NCBI GenBank assembly: GCA_902636165.1
Contig: CACPQV010000003.1
Coordinates: 1 to 42,163 of the forward strand
Source: an uncultured Pelagibacteraceae bacterium
Lineage (GTDB): Bacteria > Pseudomonadota > Alphaproteobacteria > Pelagibacterales > Pelagibacteraceae
Length of the DNA: 42,163 bases
Reading direction: 5' to 3'
Part shown: positions 27,837-35,494 of the stretch, one piece after another
Position numbering within the stretch: position 1 is the first letter of the stretch
Layout of the letters: each line of letters starts with the position of its first letter
Notes under the pieces: model-generated
What the model was told of the DNA's origin: nothing
Databases searched by the model: none
Seen by the model: the letters and a program-made list of their open reading frames with translations, nothing else
Position numbers and translations under genes: made by a program

Positions 27837-28517
27837 ATGGATATTAAATTGAATAATTTAAACAAAACAATAATTAAGTGTAAAAAATGTCCAAGACTTG
27901 TAAAATTTATTAAAAAAGTAAGTACTGAAAAAAGAAAACAGAACATTGATGAAATATATTGGGGTAAACCTGTTCCAGGATTTGGAAATTTTAAATCAAA
28001 ATTAGCAATAATTGGTCTTGCACCCGCTGCGCATGGTGGCACAAGAACAGGAAGAGCTTTCACCGGAGATAGATCTGGGGATTTTTTATTTAAATGCTTA
28101 CACGAAGTCGGGATTTCAAATTCTCCAATTTCAAAAGATATAAATGACAATTTAAATTTAAAATCTACTTATATTACCAATATTTTAAAATGTGTGCCCC
28201 CAGAAGATAAGCCACTTAGTGATGAAATTTCTAACTGTTCAAATTTTTTTAATAAAGAAATTTCAAGTTTAAAAAAACTTAAGGTAATAGTACCATTAGG
28301 TAAAGTCGCTTTTGATAACTGTATTAAACAATACAAACAAAAATTTAGTATTAAAAAAAAATTTATTTTTAAGCATGGTAAAACATATTTATTGCCAAAT
28401 GGTTTGATAATATTATCAAGTTACCATCCAAGTCCTAGAAACGTAAACACTAAACTAATTTCATATAAAATGATGGTTAATTTATTTAAAAAAGCAAAAA
28501 AACTAGCTAAGTTTTAA
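27837..28517 (+). CDS. Family 5 uracil-DNA glycosylase (UdgB type)
   Basis: Removes uracil and other deaminated bases from DNA. 226 residues from the ATG at 27837; the track start at 27801 would run into the opposite gene's signal peptide. Seen: a cysteine pair CKKCPRLV near residue 14 and further cysteines (LKCVPP) expected to hold a 4Fe-4S cluster, motif 1 GLAPAAHGGTRTGRAFTGD (near 62-80), and the motif SYHPSPRNVNT near the end. In family 5 motif 1 lacks the polar catalytic residue of families 1 and 4, and the alanines here agree. Its stop overlaps ybgC by 11 bases. The antisense ORF at 27773-28150 is a shadow. Confidence 0.92.
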   Translation: MDIKLNNLNKTIIKCKKCPRLVKFIKKVSTEKRKQNIDEIYWGKPVPGFGNFKSKLAIIGLAPAAHGGTRTGRAFTGDRSGDFLFKCLHEVGISNSPISKDINDNLNLKSTYITNILKCVPPEDKPLSDEISNCSNFFNKEISSLKKLKVIVPLGKVAFDNCIKQYKQKFSIKKKFIFKHGKTYLLPNGLIILSSYHPSPRNVNTKLISYKMMVNLFKKAKKLAKF

Positions 28518-28929
28518 TTGTGTCACAAAAATAAGGTTTAAATTTTGAATATATTTCATCTGGGATTTTTACAGGCTTACTGTCTTTATTTACAAAAACT
28601 AAATGAACTTGAGCTTCAACAATTACCTCTTTACCTTTTGTAATTATTTGATTCATAAAAAAAGAAGTTTTTGTTATTGATTTAACAAAAGATCGTATTT
28701 TTAACTCATCCTCTAAATAAGCTGATTTTTTATATTCAATATTACAAGACTTAACAATTATTATAGAATTGAATTGATCTTTAATTTTTTTATTGCTAAA
28801 GCCAATCGTAAATAAAGCCTCCGTTCTAGCTCTTTCTAAATATTTTAAATAATTAGCATAATAAACTACCCCACCTGAATCTGTATCTTCATAGTAAACT
28901 TTCAAAATGTGGAAAAAATTTTCATGCAT
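28507..28929 (-). CDS. ybgC: YbgC-type acyl-CoA thioesterase
   Basis: A hotdog-fold thioesterase, 140 residues. The active-site stretch YYEDTDSGGVVYYANYLKYL is at residues 12-31 with the likely catalytic Asp17. The rest (SCNIEYKKSAYLEDEL, AQVHLVFVN) follows the 4HBT pattern. YbgC members often sit at the start of a tol-pal operon; here it stands alone, ending inside the glycosylase gene. The substrate is probably a short- or medium-chain acyl-CoA, by family only. Confidence 0.88.
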   Translation of the reverse strand: MHENFFHILKVYYEDTDSGGVVYYANYLKYLERARTEALFTIGFSNKKIKDQFNSIIIVKSCNIEYKKSAYLEDELKIRSFVKSITKTSFFMNQIITKGKEVIVEAQVHLVFVNKDSKPVKIPDEIYSKFKPYFCDTIKT

Positions 28930-28987
28930 AAAAAAATTATATAAAGTGATAAATTATTCTATAGATTGTAAGGTATAAAGACAAAAA

Positions 28988-29128
28988 ATGAATATCTTTA
29001 TAATTTGGTTAATATTGGTAATCGCTTGGAATTTTGGCTATCCAGGAGCTAGTCCTGCAGAAGATGTTTTGGTTGCAGTTATTTTAGCTTTATTCAATCT
29101 TTTTTTGAAGAAATATTTAAAATTATGA
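28988..29128 (+). CDS. 46-residue two-helix membrane microprotein
   Basis: Not in the ORF track. ATG at 28988, TGA at 29126-29128. Two hydrophobic helices (about 2-15, NIFIIWLILVIAWN, and 27-41) are separated by a loop with GYPGASPAED, and the end is KKYLKL. The tidy alternation of helices and the acidic pair in the loop look like real coding sequence. It starts 58 bases from the divergent ybgC and ends one base before the convergent DUF3047 gene's stop. Function unknown; no Shine-Dalgarno visible. Confidence 0.55.
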   Translation: MNIFIIWLILVIAWNFGYPGASPAEDVLVAVILALFNLFLKKYLKL

Positions 29129-29779
29129 TTAATTCTCTGAAAAATATATATTCTGAAAATAAGCTATTGCTTTCATTTTTGAGTTGTCTGTATCAGACAT
29201 TATTGCTAATCCATCCAGTTCATTTACTTCTAGATCATGAAACTTTTTAAAATCTTCCTTAACATTAGCCTTGACTGTGACCCATTCGTTAATATTCTTT
29301 TTGGTGCTAGCTAAAACATTGTCTATTGATTTTTTTGTATAAGGGCTTGGAGAATTAAAGCCAATTTCGTTGTTGCTTGAAAATACATAATTAATTGCCC
29401 TATTTGAAAGTGGTGTAGCACCTGTTTTTTTAACAGCAAATACTCTTGCAGCAAAATCATGTCCTTTCTTCGTGTTTTCTTTTATTCCAGGTAAATCTCT
29501 TTCTATTTTCCATGTGATATTAATGAAAGGAGTCTTATTCAAATCAATTTTTATCTCCTTGCCCAATCCAGAGGCTGCATTATCAGCTACTGCTTTTAAG
29601 AAATTCCCATTTTCATTTGATCCAACTGTATATATTGTCTCATTATCAGCTCCTCTGACTTTTCGAACATCTAGTTCAGAAAGCTCTTTCTGAGTAAAAT
29701 CGAAAACCTTAATCTCATTTGCATAACCAAAGCCAACGATTAAAAGATTAGTGATAATAATTTTTAAAATTAGTTTCAT
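29129..29779 (-). CDS. DUF3047 family secreted protein
   Basis: 216 residues with a signal peptide (KLILKIIITNLLIVGFGYA, cleavage near Ala20). The middle has the features I associate with DUF3047: INITWKIERDLPG followed by KKGHDFAARVFAV, then an asparagine-rich NRAINYVFSS stretch and a DGLAIMSDTDNS end. Predicted periplasmic, all-beta; function unknown. Upstream lies an 88-base A/T-rich gap towards the next plus-strand microprotein with no convincing promoter. Confidence 0.75.
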   Translation of the reverse strand: MKLILKIIITNLLIVGFGYANEIKVFDFTQKELSELDVRKVRGADNETIYTVGSNENGNFLKAVADNAASGLGKEIKIDLNKTPFINITWKIERDLPGIKENTKKGHDFAARVFAVKKTGATPLSNRAINYVFSSNNEIGFNSPSPYTKKSIDNVLASTKKNINEWVTVKANVKEDFKKFHDLEVNELDGLAIMSDTDNSKMKAIAYFQNIYFSEN

Positions 29780-29867
29780 TTTGTAATTTTTAAAAAAAAA
29801 TTGTTAATACATTATTTTGACAAAATTTAAACATTCAAAAATCAATTTTTATTAATATTTGAATTAT

Positions 29868-30005
29868 ATGAAGACAATTTCCATCTTTATATTATTAATT
29901 TACTGGTCAATCATGATTTTTGCACCTGTTATGTCTAAAGATGTCAAATTTAGTAGAGCGAAGATTAACCAAACAAAGATAGTTGAGGAAAAACCTTTAA
30001 ACTAA
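29868..30005 (+). CDS. 45-residue microprotein with signal-anchor
   Basis: Not in the ORF track. ATG at 29868, TAA at 30003-30005. The N-terminal hydrophobic stretch (TISIFILLIYWSIMIFAPV) may be a signal peptide or anchor, followed by a basic polar tail (FSRAKINQTKIVEE). Its stop codon overlaps the convergent SDR stop by three bases. A TTGACA word lies at 29817-29822 but no good -10 follows at the right distance. Supported mainly by its protein-like composition and perfect fit into the gap. Confidence 0.5.
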   Translation: MKTISIFILLIYWSIMIFAPVMSKDVKFSRAKINQTKIVEEKPLN

Positions 30006-30754
30006 TAGGTAGATCGACCTCCACTTATATCAAAAACTGCAGCTGTAGAGAAAGTATTTTCCTCAGATGACAGCCAACAAATTAATGATGTAAATTCTTC
30101 AACTTCAAGAAACCTGCCTCTAGGAACTTTTGATAGCATTTTTTGCACATGTTCTTTGGTCATTTGGTCTAAAATTCGTGTTTTAGCTCCAGCAGGTGTA
30201 ACAGCATTTACAGCGATATTTTTGTCTGCAAGCTCTTTACCTAGAGATTTTGTCAATCCTATAGCACCTGCTTTGCCAGCACTATAAGCACTTGCATTAG
30301 CATTACCATCTTTTCCTGCAACTGATGCAACATTCACTATTCTTCCGTAATTATTTTTTATCATGTTAGGAACTATTGCTCGACAACAGTTAAAAGTCCC
30401 CATCAAATTTATATCCACAACTTTTTTCCACATCTGAACATCGTATTCCCATAATGATGCTGTTGGACCTGTTATACCAGCATTATTTATAAGAATATCA
30501 ATATTTGAATTTTTAAATATTTTATTTGCACAAACCTCAACTTCTTTAAAGTTTGATATGTCTATAATATTTGAACTTAAATTTGAGTTATTTAAATCTT
30601 TACTAGCTTTGTCTACTGTTCTTGAATCAATGTCCCAAATTATCACCTTTGCTCCTGAATTCAAAAATCTTTTTGCAATATCTAATCCAAAACCTTGGGC
30701 TCCTCCTGTTATGAGTGCTGTTCTATTATTAAAGTTGAATTTTATATTATCCAT
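30002..30754 (-). CDS. Short-chain dehydrogenase/reductase (3-oxoacyl-ACP reductase-like)
   Basis: 250 residues, classical SDR. Seen: cofactor loop TGGAQGFG (17-24), acidic residue in IIWDID that favours NAD(H), NNAGITGP (near 90), catalytic Ser region NVASVAGKDG and YSAGKAG (Tyr/Lys near 155-159), ending DISGGRSTY. It is last in the minus-strand run dctP-dctQ-dctM-NCS1-SDR, 10 bases behind the permease. It is probably a catabolic dehydrogenase for an imported hydroxy compound rather than FabG itself; the substrate is unknown. Confidence 0.9.
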   Translation of the reverse strand: MDNIKFNFNNRTALITGGAQGFGLDIAKRFLNSGAKVIIWDIDSRTVDKASKDLNNSNLSSNIIDISNFKEVEVCANKIFKNSNIDILINNAGITGPTASLWEYDVQMWKKVVDINLMGTFNCCRAIVPNMIKNNYGRIVNVASVAGKDGNANASAYSAGKAGAIGLTKSLGKELADKNIAVNAVTPAGAKTRILDQMTKEHVQKMLSKVPRGRFLEVEEFTSLICWLSSEENTFSTAAVFDISGGRSTY

Positions 30755-30764
30755 AAAATTTTTT

Positions 30765-32222
30765 TTAGTCTCTAACTAATAGGTAATATATCAACCCTGA
30801 AACAAAAGCACCTATAATCCATGAAAATGACTGAAGGAATATTAAGTTTGAATTCCATATTGTAGAACTTGAAAATATAAAGCCAATTGCTAGTGCGTAA
30901 ACACCTCTCAAATGCCAGCCACCAGAATAATAATAGACACCATTTCTATCAAGAGAATAAATATCTTTATTAATTAAATCTCCTTTTTTTATAAAATAAA
31001 AATCAATTACCATTATTCCAAATAAAGGACCAAAGAAGGCTCCAAAGGTATCAATAAAAGACAAAATTCCAATTTGACTTAAAAATATTAACCAAAATGT
31101 ACCTATTAAAAAACCTAAAATTGAAATTATATAACTTGAACTTTTTAACGAAAGCGAAGATGGAAATAAATTTATTAATGTGTATTGAGAGGGGATAAAA
31201 TTTGCAATTAGATTTGTTGAAGCTGAAGCTATAATTATAAAAATTAAAACTAAATTTGTAATCAACAAATTATTAAACGAACCAATAATGTCAGTAGGAT
31301 TAGTCAATATTCTTGACAAATTTTCAGAGTTTTCCTTCAAAAAACCATCAGCACCCATTACAATAAATAAAGCGAAAAATGAAAAAATGATTAAATTAAT
31401 TATTAGACTTAAATTTCCTTTTTTTAGCTCGTTCTCATTTTTGACATATCTTGAAAAGTCACCAAAATTCAAAATGATAATTGAAAAATATGCAAAAATT
31501 GTACCTGTAACAGTTACTAATGGTCCAAGATTATTTGCAACGAAAAAATTCTTATAATCAAAATTATTTATAAAAATTCCAGTTGTGAGTTTTACATCAC
31601 TTAATAAAACAGAGAAAAAAAATAATATCATACCTAAATAAACTATAATTGCTGAAAATCTGATTATTTTTTTGTTAAAAATCATACCTATACTAAATAA
31701 AAATGTTTGAATAATTATAGTTATAATTAATGATAACCAATCAATTATATTCAATCCCAATAAAAATGTTAAAAAGATCTCTTGGTCTAATAAAGATGGT
31801 TGAATTGAAAAAATAATAATTCTTATCAAATAACCAAAAGCTTTTGATAAAAAATATGTTTGAATTCCAAACATAAAGATTCCAACCAATCCTCTTAAAA
31901 AACCAAAATATTTAGCTCCTATTATGCCTAGTGAGGATCTTAACAATACTACGAAAGGTAAACCAAATTTTTGAGATGGTTTACCAATCAAGTTTGAAAA
32001 CAAAAAAACTAATATTGATCCAAACAATGTTCCAAAAAAAACAATAGCCATATTTATTTCGTAAATAAGGTAAAGAGAAGTAATTAAGGAAAAACCAACT
32101 ACGCTTTGTATGTTTACACCCCAGAAACAAAATAAATCTTTCCAGTTCCAATTTTTGTTATTTGGGTTAACTGATACTAAGTCCCAATTAATAAGTGTTT
32201 TTTTTGATTTTTGTTGACTCAC
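30765..32222 (-). CDS. NCS1 family permease (nucleobase/cation symporter-1 type)
   Basis: 485 residues, about 12 membrane helices. The N-terminal NPNNKNWNWKDLFCFWGVN (near 18-36) and the helix-1 to helix-3 stretches (GKPSQKFGLPFVVLLRSS) match the NCS1 family of uracil, allantoin, cytosine, thiamine and hydantoin transporters. The late GAFFGPLFGIMVIDFYFIKK also fits. The exact substrate cannot be read. It lies 25 bases after the TRAP large permease gene and 10 before the SDR, suggesting a catabolic operon with two different uptake systems. Confidence 0.9.
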   Translation of the reverse strand: MSQQKSKKTLINWDLVSVNPNNKNWNWKDLFCFWGVNIQSVVGFSLITSLYLIYEINMAIVFFGTLFGSILVFLFSNLIGKPSQKFGLPFVVLLRSSLGIIGAKYFGFLRGLVGIFMFGIQTYFLSKAFGYLIRIIIFSIQPSLLDQEIFLTFLLGLNIIDWLSLIITIIIQTFLFSIGMIFNKKIIRFSAIIVYLGMILFFFSVLLSDVKLTTGIFINNFDYKNFFVANNLGPLVTVTGTIFAYFSIIILNFGDFSRYVKNENELKKGNLSLIINLIIFSFFALFIVMGADGFLKENSENLSRILTNPTDIIGSFNNLLITNLVLIFIIIASASTNLIANFIPSQYTLINLFPSSLSLKSSSYIISILGFLIGTFWLIFLSQIGILSFIDTFGAFFGPLFGIMVIDFYFIKKGDLINKDIYSLDRNGVYYYSGGWHLRGVYALAIGFIFSSSTIWNSNLIFLQSFSWIIGAFVSGLIYYLLVRD

Positions 32223-32247
32223 TTACTCAATATAAAACTTTAATCAA

Positions 32248-33600
32248 TTACTGTCCATATAAGAGAGTTGGTAACCAAAGAGCAATTTTAGGGAATATAA
32301 TAATCAAAATTAAACCTATAACTTGGAGCACCATAAATTGCATCATCCCATAATAAATATCTTTAAGATCCCATTCTGGCACAACTCCCTTCAAAAAATA
32401 TGCCGATAAAGCGACAGGAGGAGAAAGCCAGGCGGTTTGTAAATTGACTGCAACTAATATTGCAAACCAAGTTAAATTAAATTCTAATGCCTCCACTAAA
32501 GGTAAAATTATTGGAACAATAATCATTACAATTGGGACCCACTCTAAAGGCCAACCAAGTAAAAATATCATAACCATTATCATTGCTAAAATTAAATATT
32601 TATTCATTTCTAAACCTAACAAAAACTCAGTTAATAAAGTTGGAGTTCCTAATCTTGCAAAAACTGCACCAAAAAAATTTGAAGCTGCAACTAAAACCAT
32701 TATTAGTGCTGTAATTTCTAAAGTTTTGACTAGTGCTTCTTGTAATTTTGAAAGTGTTAATTTTTTATAAGCTAAGGAGAGTAGCAAAGCACCCATAGCA
32801 CCACATCCTGCTGCTTCTGTTGGAGTTGCAAAACCAAATAAAATACTTCCTAAAGCTGCAAAAACCAAAGCTGCAGGTGGGACTAATCCTAAAAAAAATT
32901 CAATCCAAACATCTTTCATGCTCGCAGCCCTCATTTCATCTGGCAGAACTGGTCCTAACTTTGGATTAATCATACATCTAATTGTAGTGTAACCTGCATA
33001 TAAACTAGCTAGTAGTATCCCAGGAATAATTGCTGCTGCAAACAAATCAATAACGGGTATCTCCATTATTGGTCCCATAACAACAAGCATAATGCTTGGT
33101 GGAATTAATATTCCCAAAGTTCCACCAGCAGTAATAGTGCCTGCTGCAAGTTTGACATCATAGCCTGATCTATTCATTGATTTTGCAGCCATAATTCCAA
33201 GAATTGTAACTGAAGCACCTACAATTCCTGTGGCAGCTGCAAATATTACAGAAACAAATAAAACTGCATAATATAATGACCCTTTAACTTTCGCTAGCAT
33301 CATTTGGAAAGCAGAGAACAATCTTTCCATAAGTCCAGCTTGCTCCATCATAATTCCCATAAACACAAATAGTGGAACGGCGGCGAGTGTCTGTTCGGTC
33401 ATTACCATTGAAAATTGAAGTGTCATTAAATAAAAAACTAATTTTCCAAAACCTAAATAACCAAAAACAAAACCTAAAAATATTAAAGTAAATGAAATCG
33501 GAAATCCCACAAAAATTGCAAACAGCATCACACCGACAAGAATAAATCCCAAAATTGCTGGATCAATAAACTCTGCTATCATTTGTTTTCTCCTGGCCAC
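32248..33600 (-). CDS. dctM: TRAP transporter large permease subunit DctM
   Basis: 450 residues, about 12 helices, the sodium-coupled channel of a TRAP importer. Typical stretches: FVGFPISFTLIFLG near the start, AVPLFVFMGIMMEQAGL, AATGIVGASVTILGIMAAKSMNRSGY, GTLGILIPPSIMLV and FATPTEAAGCGAMGAL. The ATG lies 22 bases inside the dctQ 3' end, so the two are coupled. Its length is about 20-25 residues above DctM of the C4-dicarboxylate type, closer to the mannitol/chloroaromatic subgroup. Confidence 0.95.
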   Translation of the reverse strand: MARRKQMIAEFIDPAILGFILVGVMLFAIFVGFPISFTLIFLGFVFGYLGFGKLVFYLMTLQFSMVMTEQTLAAVPLFVFMGIMMEQAGLMERLFSAFQMMLAKVKGSLYYAVLFVSVIFAAATGIVGASVTILGIMAAKSMNRSGYDVKLAAGTITAGGTLGILIPPSIMLVVMGPIMEIPVIDLFAAAIIPGILLASLYAGYTTIRCMINPKLGPVLPDEMRAASMKDVWIEFFLGLVPPAALVFAALGSILFGFATPTEAAGCGAMGALLLSLAYKKLTLSKLQEALVKTLEITALIMVLVAASNFFGAVFARLGTPTLLTEFLLGLEMNKYLILAMIMVMIFLLGWPLEWVPIVMIIVPIILPLVEALEFNLTWFAILVAVNLQTAWLSPPVALSAYFLKGVVPEWDLKDIYYGMMQFMVLQVIGLILIIIFPKIALWLPTLLYGQ

Positions 33601-34193
33601 TCACCTTTTTTAGCAGCCCAGTAACTCTTAAATAATTCCGAAATACCTTGGATTAATAAAAATATAATGCCAATTAATAAACATGTTTTGATAGGCCACA
33701 TGTATGGCATCCAAGTTGTGTCCATACCTCTCTCACCTCTTTGAATTGACTCACCAACAAATCCAACTGTCATATATAAGAAAACAATTAAACCTGGAAA
33801 ATAAAAAAGAAGATATAACCAAAAGTCTATAAGTCCTTGATTTTTAGTTTTAAAATTTCTGTATAAAAAATCTGCTCTTATATGCACTCCTCTTGAAAGA
33901 GCATAACCTGCGCCTAACATAAAAAGAGCTCCGTATAAAAAACGACTTATATCATATGCCCAAATTGTAGGGGCTAAAAATAGTTTTCTTGCTAAAACTT
34001 CATAAGTCATAGCAAAAATTAATGGCATTAATATCCAACAAACGATATTACCAATCCATTTACTGAATCTATCAATATAAACAATTGATTTTGCCATCCA
34101 TGATGGCATATCTTCTGGCATTTTTCCTAAACCCCCTCGCCTTTCAGCAATCATTTCGTCAGATATATCAAGTTTGCTAGGTTCTTCTGCCAT
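33579..34193 (-). CDS. dctQ: TRAP transporter small permease subunit DctQ
   Basis: 204 residues with four membrane helices (about 45-65, 85-105, 125-145, 168-190). An N-terminal cytoplasmic stretch of about 40 residues comes before the first helix, longer than in most DctQ. The pattern YGALFMLGAGYALSRGVHIRADFLY is characteristic of the family. It starts 73 bases after dctP, the gap that contains an intrinsic terminator. Confidence 0.93.
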   Translation of the reverse strand: MAEEPSKLDISDEMIAERRGGLGKMPEDMPSWMAKSIVYIDRFSKWIGNIVCWILMPLIFAMTYEVLARKLFLAPTIWAYDISRFLYGALFMLGAGYALSRGVHIRADFLYRNFKTKNQGLIDFWLYLLFYFPGLIVFLYMTVGFVGESIQRGERGMDTTWMPYMWPIKTCLLIGIIFLLIQGISELFKSYWAAKKGEWPGENK

Positions 34194-34205
34194 AAAATTC
34201 TAGTT

Positions 34206-34245
34206 AAAAAAATTAGAGCGGGCTATACGAAAAAGCCCGCTCTAA
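34206..34245 (-). terminator. Intrinsic (Rho-independent) terminator between dctP and dctQ
   Basis: TTAGAGCGGGCT / AGCCCGCTCTAA form a perfect 12-bp stem (34213-34224 with 34234-34245) around a 9-base loop. On the minus strand seven T residues follow directly (34206-34212). It stands between the substrate-binding-protein gene and the permease genes, where partial termination would give more dctP than dctQM message. The stem is G/C rich in an otherwise A/T-rich region, so chance is unlikely. Confidence 0.9.
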
Positions 34246-34266
34246 GAAATTAAGATTTACTTTTAT

Positions 34267-35361
34267 TTACTTTAATGTTGCAGCGTGAGCCATTCCTAGC
34301 TTCGCATTTGACATTTGAGCACCACTCCAGAAAGGAACAGCTATATCAGCAAAATTTTTCATAGAAGTATAGACTTCATTAAAAAATTTATTTTCAGCAG
34401 CATTTTTATTTAAAGATGCTTTTGCTGCAGCCATATATTCTGTGAAATAATCTGAAGGTGTATCCTCTAAAATTACTCCATGTTTAGTGGTAAGCTCTTG
34501 TAAAGCTTTTCCATTTTCATAGATTCTATAACTTAGAGATTTTGCTAATGATGCATTAGCAGCCACTTCAAGAGATTTTTTCTCATGATCGCTCATCGCA
34601 TTATAAGTTTTTCCAGTAATATAAAAGTCAGCATTTACGACTACTTGGTGCAAACCTTGTAAGTAGTAGTGCTTTAATACTTTTTGGAAACCAAACGTTA
34701 AATCTGGTTTTGGACAACACCACTCAGCAGCATCAATAGTTCCTGCTTCTAAAGCTGGTAGAATGTCTCCACCGCCCATAGCGACTGATGCTATACCAAT
34801 ATCTTTATATGTTTGTCCTGGAATTCCTGGAGGAGTTCTGAACTTATATTTTCTAAAGTCAGCCATATCTTTAATTGGTTTTGGAAACCAACCTAAAGCT
34901 TCTGGACCAACTGGTTGAATCATAAATCCTTTGATATCTCTTCCCATTTCTTTCCATAATCTGTCGTATAACTCTTTTCCTCCACCATACTGGAACCATG
35001 ATAAGAACGCGATGTTGTCAATACCAACACCACCACCAGCTACTGGCGAACCAAATAACATCGCAGCAGGGTGGTCACCTGACCAATAGTGTGTCCAAGC
35101 GAATCCACAATCAATCAAACCTTTGTCAACAGCATCAAGAGTTTCTTTAACTCCGACAACTGCGCCTGCAGGTAAAATTTCAAACTTTAACGAACCACTT
35201 GTTAAAGTTGTAACAGTGTCAGTAAAGTCTTTTAACATCTTAACTTCATCAGCTTTAGTGTTTAGAACTGTCTGACATTTTAGTGTTTTTGCAGCATTAG
35301 CACTAGATGCAAAACCAAGTACCAAAACGGTTGCAAACAACATTGAAATGATTTTTTTCAT
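34267..35361 (-). CDS. dctP: TRAP transporter substrate-binding protein DctP
   Basis: 364 residues, the periplasmic binding protein. The signal peptide is KKIISMLFATVLVLGFASSANA-A (cleavage near Ala23). The body is the TRAP solute receptor: RTPPGIPGQTYKDIGI (conserved arginine of the ligand pocket near 175), GGGDILPALEAGTIDAAEW (near 199-217) and PFWSGAQM near the end. The GDILPALEAGTIDAAEW stretch resembles the 2-oxoacid/mannitol-type subgroup more than the C4-dicarboxylate group. A Shine-Dalgarno AGGA lies 6 bases before the ATG. It is the first gene of its operon and divergent from the GMC gene. The ligand is not predictable. Confidence 0.95.
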   Translation of the reverse strand: MKKIISMLFATVLVLGFASSANAAKTLKCQTVLNTKADEVKMLKDFTDTVTTLTSGSLKFEILPAGAVVGVKETLDAVDKGLIDCGFAWTHYWSGDHPAAMLFGSPVAGGGVGIDNIAFLSWFQYGGGKELYDRLWKEMGRDIKGFMIQPVGPEALGWFPKPIKDMADFRKYKFRTPPGIPGQTYKDIGIASVAMGGGDILPALEAGTIDAAEWCCPKPDLTFGFQKVLKHYYLQGLHQVVVNADFYITGKTYNAMSDHEKKSLEVAANASLAKSLSYRIYENGKALQELTTKHGVILEDTPSDYFTEYMAAAKASLNKNAAENKFFNEVYTSMKNFADIAVPFWSGAQMSNAKLGMAHAATLK

Positions 35362-35367
35362 TATTAT

Positions 35368-35371
35368 TCCT
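35368..35371 (-). promoter_or_regulatory. Ribosome binding site of dctP
   Basis: Minus strand AGGA with a 6-base spacer to the ATG at 35361 (TAGGAATAATAATG). It is worth noting because most starts in this window have no Shine-Dalgarno; a good one suits a highly expressed binding protein. Confidence 0.6.
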
Positions 35372-35378
35372 ATAGTTA

Positions 35379-35390
35379 GTTAAATTTAAC
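35379..35390. promoter_or_regulatory. 12-base palindrome upstream of dctP
   Basis: GTTAAATTTAAC is a perfect palindrome 18 bases upstream of the dctP ATG, in the 133-base gap shared with the divergent GMC oxidoreductase gene. It could be an operator, but the A/T composition makes such words fairly likely by chance. No clear -35/-10 pair for either gene was found in the gap. Confidence 0.22.
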
Positions 35391-35494
35391 AATTACATAC
35401 AATCAGAAAAACAAAGTTCACACAAGTGACAATTGTTTAATATGAGTGTAAAGATGTTTTAATGAGATTAATAAAAAAAACTATTCAACTATAG

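Noticed and set aside
27773-28150. 125-codon minus-strand ORF
   Set aside because: Antisense to the uracil-DNA glycosylase and overlapping the phosphatase signal peptide region; the glycosylase motifs decide the real strand.
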